DNA from: Neoarius graeffei
Taxonomy: Eukaryota > Chordata > Actinopteri > Siluriformes > Ariidae
Direction: 5' to 3'
Assembly (NCBI RefSeq): GCF_027579695.1
Contig: NC_083570.1
Span: forward strand, 11,096,051 to 11,160,050
Length of the DNA: 64,000 bases
This document shows positions 1 through 11,022 of the stretch, piece by piece (the stretch's first letter is position 1; the number at the start of each line of letters is the position of its first letter). A model generated the notes under the pieces. The model worked only from the letters and a program-made list of their open reading frames with translations, was not told the DNA's origin and did not search any database. Both the position numbers and the translations under genes were made by a program.

Positions 1-28
1 CTCTGCACTGTGGATAACAGCTGAAATA

Positions 29-1660
29 CAGTGGTGCTTTAAAGTTTGTGAACCCTTTATAATTTTCAATATTTTTGCATAAATATGACCTAAAACATCA
101 GCAGATTTTCACACAAGTCCTAAAAGTAGATAAAGAGAACCCAGTTAAACAAATGAGACAAAAATATTATACTTGATCATTTATTTATTGAGGAAAATTA
201 TCCAATATTACATATCTGTGAGTGGCAAAAGTATGTGAACCTTTGTTTTCAGTATCTGGTGTGACCCCCTTGTGCAGCAATAACTGCAACTAAACATTTC
301 CAGTAACTGTTGATCAGTCCTCCACACCGGCTTGGAGGAATTTTAGCCCATTCCTCCATACAGAACAGCTTCAACTCTGGGATGTTGGTGGGTTTCCTCA
401 CATGAACTGCTCGCTTCAGGTCCTTCCACAACATTTCCATTGGATTAAGGTCAAGACTTTGACTTTGCCATTCCAAAACATTAACTTTGCCATTCCAAAA
501 CATTAACTTTATTCTTCTTTAACCATTCTTTGGTAGAACGACTTGTGTGCTTAGGGTCGTTGTCTTGCTGCATGACCCACCTTCTCTTGAGATTCAGTTC
601 ATGGACAGATGTCCTGACATTTTCCTTTAGAATTTGCTGGGATAATTCAGAATTCGTTGTTCCATCAATGATGGCAAGCCATCCTGGCCCAGATGCAGCA
701 AAACAGGCCCAAACCATGATACTACCACCACCATGTTTCACAGATGGGATAAGGTTCTTGTGTTGGAATGCAGTGTTTTCCTTTCTCCAAACATAACACT
801 TCTCATTTAAACCAAAAAGTTCTATTTTGGTCTCATCCATCCACAAAACATTTTTCCAATAGCCTTCTGGCTTGTCCACATGATCTTCAGCAAACTGCAG
901 ATGAGCAGCAATGTTCTTTTTGGAGAGCAGAGGCTTTCTCCTTGCAACCCTGCCATGCACACCATTATTGTTCAGTGTTCTCCTGATGGTGGACTCATGA
1001 ACATTAACGTTAGCCAATGTGAGAGAGGCCTTCAGTTGCTTAGAAGTTACCCTGGGGTCCTTTGTGACCTCACCGACTATTACACGCCTTGCTCTTGGAG
1101 TGATCTTTGTTGGTCGACCACTCCTGGGGAGGGTAACAATGGTCTTGAATTTCCTCCATTTGTACACAATCTGTCTGACTGTGGATTGGTGGAGTCCAAA
1201 CTCTTTAGAGATGGTTTTGTAACCTTTTCCAGCCTGATGAGCATTAACAACGCTTTTTCTTAGGTCCTCAGAAATCTCCTCTGTTTGTGTCATGATACAC
1301 TTCCACAAACATGTCTTGTGAAGATCAGACTTTGAGAGATCCCTGTTCTTTAAATAAAACAGGGTGCCCACTCACATCTGATTGTCATCCCACTGATTGA
1401 AAACACCTGACTCTAATTTCACCTTCAAATTAGCTGCTAATCCTAGAGGTTCACATACTTTTGCCACTCACAGATATGTAATATTGGATCCTTTTCCTCA
1501 ATAAATAAATGACCAAATATAATATTTTTGTCTCATTTGTTTAACTGGGTTCTCTTTATCTACTTATAGGACTTGTGTGAAAATCTGCTGATGTTTTCAG
1601 TCATATTTATGCAGAAATATGGAAAATTTTAAAGGGTTCACAAACTTTCAAGCACCACTG
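29..1660 (-). mobile_element. Tc1/mariner element with long TIRs (copy A)
   Basis: A DNA transposon bounded by TA dinucleotides at 27-28 and 1661-1662. It starts CAGTGGTGCTT and ends with the inverted form AGCACCACTG. The inverted repeats run about 210 bp on each side, reaching the shared GTGAGTGGCAAAAGTATGTG motif near 220-238 and its inverted partner near 1450-1470. A second copy lies at 26257-27865. Long TIRs, TA target and a minus-strand transposase are the Tc1 hallmarks. It sits in the downstream part of finTRIM unit 1. Confidence 0.95.
249..1293 (-). pseudogene. Tc1 transposase, broken by a 22-bp tandem duplication
   Basis: Minus-strand Tc1 transposase starting at the ATG at 1293 (MTQTEEISEDLRK). 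The N-terminal paired-type helix-turn-helix DNA-binding region is followed by the catalytic domain, with VLWMDETKIELFG (first Asp) and [11 protein letters not shown] (second Asp). The frame breaks at 462-505, where a 22-bp unit containing GCCATTCCAAAAC occurs twice in tandem; the related copy near 26700 has it once. The rest of the protein (QSLDLNPMEMLWKDL onward, third catalytic residue region) continues in another frame to 249. Apart from this it is nearly intact. Confidence 0.93.
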
Positions 1661-1662
1661 TA

Positions 1663-2382
1663 ATCCTGACTGCATGACAGGGGAGAAACAGTAAAATGCA
1701 CAAGCACGGGGAACACATTTACCTCATTATTTAGCTTATTATTTGCTCATTCTTTCATGTGAACATTTGTTCATTTCATTAAAAACACGCTTGGAATAAA
1801 AAAAAATGGCCAAAAACAAAGTAGTTTCATTCATGAATTACCACATTATATATGTAATGCTTCCAGATGATACTATATATTATCTTATTTTAAACACTTT
1901 ATATTTCATTTAGAGTTAAAAACGAGCGTCATGTGACTTTATTGACTTAGCAACTACTAATGCCTTAAGCAACGACAGTACGATTGCCTTTAGCAGCTAC
2001 TAATGCCTATATCGGGGACGCGAACTGCAAAGATGCTCTTCGTCCTGTTGATCTTTAGACTCCTTCTTACAAGTGAGTTCAGGAAAACCACGTACAGAGA
2101 CAAGATTTGTTCCTTAAGAAAGTCTCTCAACTCTCTCTTTAGGTCTAAAGGGCAACGTTATCAGGAAACCCACCCCTAACCAGATTACGACCATCACTGA
2201 AGATAAATTTAACACTCTGTTCACCAGAACACAGACAATTTTAATCAGCTTTTACAGAATCCTTCTGATTGAGACACACATTGAAATTAAAGTTCAAATC
2301 ATATCACTGACTAAAGCACCTGTTTCTAGATGGGAAACTATAATTAAGATGATTTAATTCTGGAAAGATTTCTAGTTCTCAC
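1663..2382. other. Intron/3' region of finTRIM unit 1
   Basis: No confident gene. About 2190-2382 is clearly homologous to the first intron of unit 2 (about 11080-11277) and of unit 3 (about 58460-58648). Segment 1663-2180 is not shared with them. The exon expected next for finTRIM (96 nt, coiled-coil start) is absent here, so unit 1 either continues left of the window or has lost its 3' exons. Confidence 0.6.
2033..2072 (+). other. Possible signal-peptide exon fragment
   Basis: A plus-strand ATG opens MLFVLLIFRLLLT, a short hydrophobic leader, and is followed at once by a good splice donor (GTGAGT at 2073). A pyrimidine-rich acceptor ends at 2142. This resembles the leader exon of fish immunoglobulin-superfamily receptors, but no Ig domain follows; the sequence after the acceptor is finTRIM intron. 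Probably a relic or chance. Confidence 0.2.
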
Positions 2383-2982
2383 CTGTTTCTCAGCACTTTC
2401 TGCTGCGGCTATGACGGTGTCGTGACCTTTGTGATGATCCATCGTACACAAATAACAGATGCAGGTTTGATCAGTACGACAGTAGATCTCAATCAGCTTG
2501 TCATGTTCAGAGCAGATCTTCTCTTGGAGTTTTGCTGAGGCTTCAATTAATGTGTGTTTTTTCCATGAAGAAACTTCATAGTGAGGTTTCAGATGAGTTT
2601 CACAAAATGAAGCCAAACACATCAGACAGGACTTGACAGCTTTGTGTTTTCTCCCGGTGCAGAAATCACACTCCACATCTCCAGGTCCAGCGTAACAGTG
2701 AGCAGGAGAAGCGGCTTGGACTTCAGTCTTCTTCAGTTTCTCCACCACTTCATCCAGCATGTTGTTTCTGCGTAGAACAGGCCTTGTCGTGAAAGTGTCT
2801 CTGCACTGAGGACAGCTGTAGACGCCCTTCTGATCCTCCTGATCCCAGCAGCCATTAATACACACCTTACAGAAACTGTGACCACAGAGGATAGTCACCG
2901 CATCCTTCAGGAGATCCAGACACACTGGACACCTGAACTGGTCCACAGAAAGCTGATCTACTGAAATACTGGCCTCAGCCAT
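2383..2982 (-). CDS. finTRIM-like E3 ligase unit 1, RING/B-box exon (partial gene)
   Basis: First coding exon of a tripartite-motif protein, 600 nt (200 residues). It starts at ATG 2982 (MAEASISVDQ, the start conserved in units 2 and 3; an upstream in-frame ATG at 3075 is not conserved) and ends at a donor CAG|GTGAGA at 2383/2382. Residues 18-60 form a C3HC4 RING with all eight zinc ligands. Cys/His-rich stretches near residues 105-138 and 158-190 match B-boxes 1 and 2. Known members of the family act as ubiquitin ligases, many in antiviral defence. The RING differs from units 2 and 3 at two positions: LLKDAVTIL where they read LLKDPVTIP. No downstream exons are seen in the 2.3 kb to the left edge, so it may be truncated. 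Confidence 0.85.
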
Positions 2983-3682
2983 TTTCCTGAAATCGCACAG
3001 AGAGAGAGAGAGAAAACAGTTTTTTTTTTCTCTGAAATCACAAGTAACTTCCTGGTTCTGTGTGTGAAAGAGCAACAGAGGAAGAGGAGGAGGAGCACAA
3101 ACACAGAGAGATCATGAACACGCTATTAACCATTTCATCTCACTTCAGTGCAGAAATATAACCCTTGTAACCGCACTGATTAGGATTAATTTCATGAAAT
3201 ACTCACAGAATGGATCTTAATTTTCTGGACTTATCCACCTACTGACATCTCAAGCACAACTTTCAGCCTTGTTGATAAATTACAATTGTTTCACTTGAAC
3301 AGTTTTTTCCTCGTGACATCTTTAAACTGATCTTCATCCCTAAAGAATGTTGGAGCCATTTTAAAAGTGAGGAGGACACAGCTGTCAGGAAGGAAAACCG
3401 TATTTTATTTATTTTGCATTGTTTATTGCGAATAGAAGTCCTATTTTCTCATGAACAGATTGCTGAGATGGAAATGAAGTTGGTAGATGAATATGTTTGA
3501 GATCAGAGATCCTGAGTCACCTCAGTCAGTCATTAGATGTGTCTTTGAGAAGTAGGAGAACACTGGAGAACCAGGAGGAAACCCACACTGACACGGGTCA
3601 TTTTAACATTGTTAACAGACTGAAATGAATCTCCTGAAAAGGAGAAGAAAGAAATCTGCTAGTCATGTTAACACAAGACTTT
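2983..3682. other. Upstream flank of finTRIM unit 1
   Basis: Noncoding, homologous to 11878-12590 (unit 2) and partly to 59238-60240 (unit 3). It contains the minus-strand 5' leader with a (CT/GA)-rich run just above the start codon. It likely holds the promoter, but I see no certain TATA box. The paralogous flanks show that the element at 3683 is an insertion. Confidence 0.7.
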
Positions 3683-4633
3683 GGCTACATCCACACGACA
3701 ACGGCAACGAGATTTTTTTTTTTAAATATCGTGTCCACATGGGCAACGGATCAGTAAAATATCAGGTTCGTATGGCAACGCAACGCTTGCTGAAAACGAT
3801 GCAATACACATGCCACACCTCTACGTGCGCTGTAAGACGGTCCCATCGGAGACACCAGAACAATAGAAGAAGTAGACGCATGCACATAAACCCCTTCTTC
3901 TGTAGCATCAGCCACAAAGGTTTGATTATTAATCAGTAGCGTAAAACGAAAGACGCGGAAAGAGGAATGAATGGGGGTAGATGGAAGCCGGTACGCCAAC
4001 ATTCTAATATCCTCCAGAATTCTTTAATGGTCCAGAATAAATTGAATGCTACATGTTGATGGATTACTTTGTTCTTCTACGCCCTTTTTGAGGAATGTAT
4101 TGTCGGACTTAAACCAACATCTGAAGAGGTGAGATCGCTCCTTTTTTTTTCATATTTTTGCTGGCGGGATTGTTTTTGTTTTTGGAAAGCGCACGGGCGG
4201 TGCGCGGTTTGGTTATACTCAGTACTTCCGCAGTGTTTGGACTAAAGACTCTGCCCTAAGGGCTATTCTCTCACTCTCTCTCTCTCTCACTTTGCACCAT
4301 TACACAATAAATATTCACAGTGAAAATATTTTGTAAGCGCGTTTCATGAACCAAGTTATAGGATTTGTTGACAACTCGCATCGAGTTCGTTACACTTCTA
4401 CCCGGCGTGAAGCACTGACAGTCATGTGGTTGTGACGTCATCGTAAACAGATACGTTCTACTCATCCTGACGACTTCGCAACGGGGCCGTTGCCAGATTT
4501 TTCCACTCTGGAACCCGTTCTCAAAAGGTTTCATTTTGGGGCACCCAAAACGCCGGTGCCGTATGGACGCCAGGCCGAAACGATAAACAATTTTATCAGA
4601 TTCACCTGAATCCGTTGCCATGTGGACAGGGCC
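3683..4633. mobile_element. THAP-family DNA transposon copy A (non-autonomous, 3-bp TSD)
   Basis: A 951-bp insertion starting GGCTACATCCACACGACAAC and ending as the inverse of GGCCCTGTCCACATGGCAAC, flanked by TTT on both sides (3680-3682, 4634-4636). The paralogous unit-2 flank near 12590 reads ACACAAGACTTTATCTAATC, the empty site with a single TTT. It shares both ends with copies B, C and D but lacks the THAP exon. The 3-bp target duplication argues for a PIF/Harbinger (ISL2EU-like) rather than a P-element relative; that family assignment is inference. Confidence 0.85.
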
Positions 4634-4696
4634 TTTATCTAATCCCAGTCAGTGCAGGGGTCAAACCCCATCCACCAATTAAAATCAAAGGGAAAG

Positions 4697-4876
4697 GCAG
4701 AGACCGTAGGTGTGAGTGTGAATGGTTGTCTGTGTCTATGTGTCAGCCCTGTGATGACCTGGCGACTTGTCCAGGGTGTACCCCGCCTTTCACCCGTAGT
4801 CAGCTGGGATAGGCTCCAGCTTCCCTGCGACCCTGTAGAACAGGATAAAGTGGCTAGAGATAATGAGATGAGATGA
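4697..4876 (+). repeat. V-SINE fragment (3' part)
   Basis: The 3' portion of the tRNA-derived SINE seen complete at 34096-34454, ending in the typical GATGAGATGAG tail. The 5' tRNA-like head is missing. On its left lies finTRIM upstream flank, on its right finTRIM 3' flank, so the fragment marks the junction between units 1 and 2. Confidence 0.85.
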
Positions 4877-5241
4877 GCTTTGATTGTAACATTTGAATAA
4901 AAATCCCAAACTCACAGATAAACCTGGATTTATAAGGTTCTATCTGCGGGCCAATCATCATCCAGGCTGAATATGGGATGAACATGACATCGGCAGCCTG
5001 AACCGATCATGTACTGGATGTTCTAATGGAGTTTAAATATTGTTCAATGTTTTACAATCAAATCTCAGGGTTTAGAAACAACTTCAGATTTGAAAAAGTG
5101 AATGTGGATTTTACATCTTAGAACACAAGCAGAAAAATCAAATTCATTCCAAAAATGATGTTTTATTTTTATATAGTGTGACCTGAACAGGTTTAAAATG
5201 TTGTTCTGTTCTGGCTTTATTACTGTTTATTAGTTATTTAA
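4877..5241. other. 3' flank of finTRIM unit 2
   Basis: Noncoding, collinear with 55310-55672 (unit 3) and in part with 61480-61600 (unit 4). It ends at the TTAA (5238-5241) used by the next insertion. Confidence 0.75.
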
Positions 5242-5610
5242 CACTTAAAGGCCCAGAGATTTTCACTTTTGCTGCATGCCCCCTCCCCTCTGCAAAAATT
5301 GTGTATTCCTCTCAAGGTGCTAACTGTCTCCATTGTATTGTGAACAGCCACTCCACCCCCCACTGAGGTTGCTGCCTGTAATGACAAAGGCCAAACTATT
5401 GTTTGAATGAACTCTGATGAGCCCAACATACTGTGTGTTGAGTTGTGTGTGTTGTACTGAGTAACCATTTTTCATTTCATATTTTATTTAGCCAACAAAC
5501 AGATGTACACATTCACCTTATTTTGTCAGTTGATCCGAGAAACGCTTTCTATTTGTCATAGAAACACTTATTTTAATAATGACCTGTCATTTTAGCAAGG
5601 GAAATACTAA

Positions 5611-5952
5611 GGCCCTGTCCACACGGTAACGGATTCAGGTGACTCCGATACAATTGTTTATCATTTCGGCCTGGCGTCCACATGGCACCGGCGTTTTGGG
5701 TGCCCCAAAACGCAATCTTTTGAGAACAGGTTCCAGAGTGGAAAGATCTGGCAACGTTGCCGTTGCAAAGTCGTCTGGATGAGTAGAACGGATTTGTTTA
5801 CGATGACGTCACAACCACATGACTGTCAGTGCTTCACGCCGGGTAGAAGTGTAACGAACTCGATGCGAGTTGTCAACAAATCCTATAACTTGGTTCATGA
5901 AACGCGCTTACAAAATATTTTCACTGTGAATATTTATTGTGTAATGGTGCAA

Positions 5953-5998
<46 letters not shown>

Positions 5999-6629
5999 GC
6001 CCTTAGGGCAGAGTCAATCCCGCCAGCAAAAATAGGGAAAAAAAGGAGCGATCTCACCTCTTCAGATGTTGGTTTAAGTCCTACAATACATTCCTCAAAA
6101 AGGGCGTAGAAGAACAAATTAATCCATCAACGTGTAGCATTCAATTTATTCCGGACCATTAAAGACGCCGCCTTCCGCGTAGAATCATACATCATCCTCG
6201 CCACCATATTGGATGGGTCAAAGCGGAGAATAAAGATGCCTCATTCATGTGCTGCGTTTAACTGTACCAACAGGTTTACCATCCAAACGAGATCACATGG
6301 GATTACCTTTCACAGGTGAGACTGGAAAAATACTTTTCATTGTATTTGGTCATTATAATGTAATTTTACGAACAGATTTTTCTGACTTTGTGGCTAATAT
6401 GAAGTCTTGCGCATAATAGTTTATGCACATGCGTCCTTACTTCTTCTATTGTTCTGGTGTCTCCGAAGGGACCATCTTACAGCGCCCCTAGAGGTGTGGC
6501 ATGTGTATTGCATCGTTTTCAGCAAGCGTTGCGTTGCCATATGGACCTGATATTTTACTGATCATTGCCCATTTGGACGCGATATTTTTTTAAATAACAT
6601 CTCGTTGCCGTTGTCGTGTGGATGTAGCC
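5611..6629 (+). mobile_element. THAP-family DNA transposon copy B
   Basis: A 1019-bp element flanked by TAA (5608-5610, 6630-6632). It starts GGCCCTGTCCACAC and ends GTGTGGATGTAGCC, inverted in orientation relative to copy A. It carries a THAP exon at 6236-6315 and a (GA)n run at about 5956-5994. It is nested in the piggyBac-like remnant. Confidence 0.85.
6236..6315 (+). CDS. THAP-domain first exon in transposon copy B
   Basis: ATG at 6236 opens MPHSCAAFNCTNRF, the M-P-x-x-C-x-A-x-x-C-x-N start of a THAP zinc-dependent DNA-binding domain, and runs to HGITFHR before a donor CAG|GTGAGA at 6315/6316. THAP domains serve as the DNA-binding part of several transposase families. No later exons remain, so it is not expected to make a functional transposase. 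Related exons on the minus strand lie near 8945-9020, 20610-20685 and, twice, in 21590-21870. Confidence 0.7.
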
Positions 6630-6965
6630 TAAATCCTTCATGAATGGTAAATTGGTTGTAGGTTACACCCCAATTTCAATGACAATTTACTCTGCCAAGC
6701 TCACAATGTCAGAGGACAGAGGACTGGAATTAGTGCCCAAAAAACACAATTTCAGCTTGGAAAAACTACAAACAGACGGTATACCTTCAGGAAGAAAATA
6801 AATGTTTATTTCACACTAAGAAAAGCAGGCTCACTACATATGGAGGCGATACAAAGCACAGAAATGTAGCATACAGTTGTCCCATCTAGCAGTTTCCACA
6901 TTCCCATGGTGAGTCTTTCCTACATTTGCCACAGGTGTATTTGCGGCAGCGTACACAAAGTTTAA

Positions 6966-7224
6966 TGAGACGCTGCTTAATATGAAACAAACAGAAATTT
7001 ATAATGCGAAGATCATGAGATCATTTTCTTTTTAAATTTGACGAGTTTCTTGTCTGACAGTTAATTTTTAACATTTCCTTTTTAATTATTTTAAATTATT
7101 CATCTGTTTTAATTTAAATATTAAAATGAGTGTTTTTGTGCAGCTGGATTGTGTTCTAGTGAAACAGACGACTGAGCAACAACGTGGCAACGTGCAGGAA
7201 TTTTACAGAAAACACTACACACTT
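6966..7224. other. 3' flank of finTRIM unit 2, proximal part
   Basis: AT-rich noncoding sequence just past the stop codon of unit 2, collinear with 55673-55933 and 61598-61842. Nothing else is recognised. Confidence 0.7.
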
Positions 7225-10200
7225 TTATTCTGGATCACACAATCTCACTGTAGAACCAGGAGACCAGTAGACCCCAAACCCAGCGTATAGAGGCTGAGTG
7301 AATGTGGTGTGGACTCTGTGGAGGAGCTTCATCGTGTCAGAGACGCTGTAGAAGGACAGAGTTCCTGCACTGTGATCCACATACACACCTATTCTGGAGG
7401 GTGATGGAACTCTGAGATCAGTCTCAATGTTGTTGTGCCAGAAAGATTGATAAGAAGAAGAAGAAGAAGAAGATGAAGAAGATGAAGAAGAAGAACACTC
7501 CAGTCTCCAGGACTGATTGTTGCGTCCAAACCGACACTCTTTACCCCATCCGTTCCTGCTGATGTCTTTATATGAGACTGATATGTACACAACACCAGCA
7601 CCGCTCCACTCCACCTCCCAGTAACAGCGTCCACACACACTCTCCTTACACAACACCTGAGGCCAAGAATCAAATCTCTCTGGATGATCAGAGTAACGCT
7701 GCTCTCTCCCACTCCATCTCACCGCTCTGTTCTTCTCAGACAGAATGAGGTTATAATTTGCCGTGTTGGGATCCAGAGTCAGATCACAGAAATCTAAAAT
7801 AAAATAAAAAAACAAAACTGAACAATGTGAACATGTTGGGTTTAATTCACACAATACTTATGTGAAGTGTGTGTGCGTGCGCGCGCGCGCATGTGTGTTA
7901 GATGTACATTTCAGAAACTCTTCTCTGCTCTGTGGTCCTGGTTCTGGAATGATCTGAACTGCTGCAGCTGTGGAGAGAAAAATGGAAACATGAGTTTGTG
8001 TAAAAGATGGAAAGAGTTTAAAGTGATCCAGTCAGTGTATTCATTTTAAATCAGTGTTTTAGTTCAAAGTGTTGGGTGAATAAAGTGTCTGCAGAAAAGA
8101 AAGCAGGAGCATCGCTAAGAAATAACACATCACTGTGTTTCTCCAGCAGGAACAGCTCCTCTTACCAAGTGGAGGGATTTTGTTGAATTCCTCCTCACAG
8201 AATTCCTCGAGTCTCTTTTTCAGATCTGAGAGAGAATTCCTCACTCCATCAAATGAGAGATGTTGATGGACAGTGACGCTGGAGGTGTGAAAATTTGGTC
8301 TGTTCCACCGAGGAGACTGACGTCCAGAAGCTAAAACCTACAGAAAGGAAATGAAATGTAAAACCCACTTGTGATGTCAGACAGGGACATTTAATGTTCC
8401 CTTAAAGGACCCATGGCATGGTGGTTTGTTGATGCTTTAAACGGGCTCGTGGAGGTTTCCGGATGTTATATCCGCAGCCTTTCTTGAAATGAACCCTCGG
8501 CACGTAGATATAGCCTCCTGGGAGAAAGCCCCATTTCAGCGCTTTTCCCAGTGCGTCGTTTTGCTAATGAGAAACAGGAGGCGGGGAAGGGTAGAGGGTG
8601 GGGGCGGGTCTTATCATTAATATTCATGACATGTAAACGTGTTACCTCTGATTGGCTAACAGCACTGTGACGCTACCTCCAGTGGGTCAGAACAAGCGGA
8701 TGTGGGTGTCTTACTATGGCGAGAGAGAAGCATACATGTCAACCTTTGGTCAATCAAACCTGTATAACCAACCTCCAAAATCCGTATTTCCCTTATAAAA
8801 TCTGTCTAAGATGCAAATTAAAATAATTTACCTAAAATTTGAATGATAATTAACAATGATATATCCCAGTTACTTTTTATTCAATATTAATAACAATAAA
8901 CCTTCAGAATGAATACAAAGTATTTTTCCAGTCTCACCTGTGAAAGCTAATCCCATGTGATCTCGTTTGGACGGTAAACCTGTTGGTACAGTTAAACGCA
9001 GCACATGAATGAGGCATCTTTATTCTCGGCTACTGTCTAGACGCTATACCAGAGATGGCTGAAGAATCTCCAATTTGCCCCATCCAATATGGCAGCGAGG
9101 ATGACGTATGATTCTATGCAGAAGGCGGCGTCTATGTTTATGTGTCTATGACTTCCTGGTTGGTGGGATTCTCGCAATGCGGTGTGCGCATGATCAAAAG
9201 TGGAACGAAGTCTCGCTACCACAAGATAACGCGCGATTTCATAAGACTCTTTACTGGCTGTCTGTTGTGTACAGTATGTTTATCATCGTGGGAATTGATT
9301 ATAGCTCTAAATAAATATTGAAGTTTTTTTAAAGAATCCGTATAACTTTATTTATACGCCCGTATACTACATTTATTGAATCAAATCCGTATAAAATACA
9401 GACATTCCGTATAGGTTGACATGTATGGAGAAGGAACAAACCGCGAAGGGAAAAATACCGCGCGCTGACGTCATTAAGGTGCGACGCGAGGAAATAAAAT
9501 AAATTCAACAAATGTTTGGGTTTTTACTGAACAAACAAACAAATAAAATGAATGAATGACTTAAAAAAAAGAATGTGGGTGTCTTTGTAAAAACTGTTTT
9601 GATTGGCTATTATAACAGAGCATGCTGCATGCTTTTTGGTTTTGTAGCGCAGAGTACCTGGCTAACTGCAGGAAGCGGTTAGCTGCACAGCTAATGTAGC
9701 CATTGCAAGGCTAACGTGGCACCGATTTTAAAACACGGCAAAACGACTTAACAGTTATACACTTACTTGTTCGCTGTTTGTGGCTGATGCGGCAGGGATG
9801 CTTGGTACGGACCCAGGCTTCAGTGACAGTTGATGTGCAAAACCTGCCCTGTACTGTCCCAAGTTGTGGAAACATTCCTCAGGAAAATGCTTCCGACAAA
9901 CATACACCGTCTTAGGTAGACTCGACGGCGTATTATTGAAGTAAATAAAATTAAGCCACTGCGTCTTCAGGGGCTCTCCCGTCGGCAGTAAAAACAGACT
10001 CTTTTCTGTGTTGTCACATCCATGTACAGCACAATTTCCATGTTTCGCTCGCTTAGGTGATGCCATGTTGTGTCCTCTATGGTCTCCTCACTACAACTGG
10101 GCGGGCAATTCATACAGTGGGTGGGAATCCAGAGGGGGGGCGTGGGGATCATCTCCCTTGCTGACGTAGTAAAGGGAAGAGCTTATCAACGCGCCGTTTT

Positions 10201-10967
10201 GACGCGCCATTCTCAAATGTTGGGCATAGTTTGGTTTACACATTATGAAATTTCTAGCCACTGGGGTGACTTAAGAAGGTCAGAGGAACTCATTTTAACG
10301 TTAAAAAAAACTCAGAAAGTGAAATTTTCATGCCATGGGACCTTTAATGAGAGGTGTTTTAGAGAGTGTGTGAGGAACAGCTGGCTCTGTAGATCAGACA
10401 GTGAGTGTTACCTGGAGGAAATGGATGTGATCGTGTGTGTGTGAAAGCTGCTCCAGCTCAGTGACTCTCCTCTGAAGATCAGCAATCTCCTGCTCCAGTT
10501 GCTCCAGGAGTCGTTCAGCTCGACTCAGTTCAGCCTTCTCCTGATCTCTGATCAGCTCCGTCACCTCCGAGTGCTTTTTCTCCAGGGAGCTGATCAGCTC
10601 AGTAAAGATCCTCTCACTGTCCTCCACTGCTGTCTGTGCACTGAGCTGTTAGGACACACACACACGATTTAAAGCTCATCTATCATTCCCTCTCTTACTG
10701 GGACTGTAAATGACTCGTTGTCCATGTTGTGTGTGTTTCTAGGAGCAGCTCTGTCTCTGCTCACTGCTCACCTTTATAGTGTTCACAGTCTGTTTCAGCT
10801 CCTGCACCTTCTTCTGCTTCTCCTGGATTCTCTGCTGGGATTTCATCTGCTCCTCCTTTAACTCGCTCTGAGGACAAATAAAATACATTCAGCTTTTTAT
10901 ACAGTACGAGCGAACTGGTTCCATATTAATGTCAGTTCAAAGTATATTCATGTTTCGCTCTGAAGGT

Positions 10968-11022
<55 letters not shown>

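Larger units (their letters stand above)
5242..6961 (-). mobile_element. piggyBac-like remnant at a TTAA site
   Basis: Flanked by TTAA on both sides (5238-5241 and 6962-6965). Paralogous unit 3 near 55665 and unit 4 near 61595 show the uninterrupted site with one TTAA. Near the right end, the minus strand encodes a short Cys-rich tail LCVRCRKYTCGKCRKD then PWECGNC and a stop (about 6895-6961), like the C-terminal Cys-rich domains of piggyBac transposases, followed by an AATAAA signal. The 5' part of the transposase is missing. THAP copy B is nested inside. Confidence 0.6.
8406..10343 (-). mobile_element. Kolobok-like DNA transposon in a finTRIM intron
   Basis: The termini are AGGACCCATGGCATG on the left and the inverse of AGGTCCCATGGCATG on the right, flanked by TTAA on both sides (8402-8405, 10344-10347). 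A THAP-domain reading frame lies at 9755-10066. A TTAA target together with a THAP DNA-binding domain is the published signature of the Kolobok superfamily. The catalytic domain is not visible, so the copy is probably non-autonomous. Another element (8731-9427) is nested in it. Confidence 0.75.

Noticed and set aside
47..1371. Host gene starting at the ATG at 1371
   Set aside because: The frame is Tc1 transposase; the conserved start is at 1293 and all of it lies between the TIRs.
2983..3075. Upstream in-frame ATG extending finTRIM unit 1
   Set aside because: The extension is not shared by units 2 and 3, runs through a simple CT/GA tract, and the conserved start is MAEASIS.
3683..4633. P-element assignment for the THAP family
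   Set aside because: P elements make 8-bp target duplications; the empty-site comparison here shows 3 bp.
7389..7712. Alternative 107-codon minus-strand frame overlapping the finTRIM B30.2 exon
   Set aside because: It lies in another frame of the well-supported B30.2 exon and has no motif of its own.
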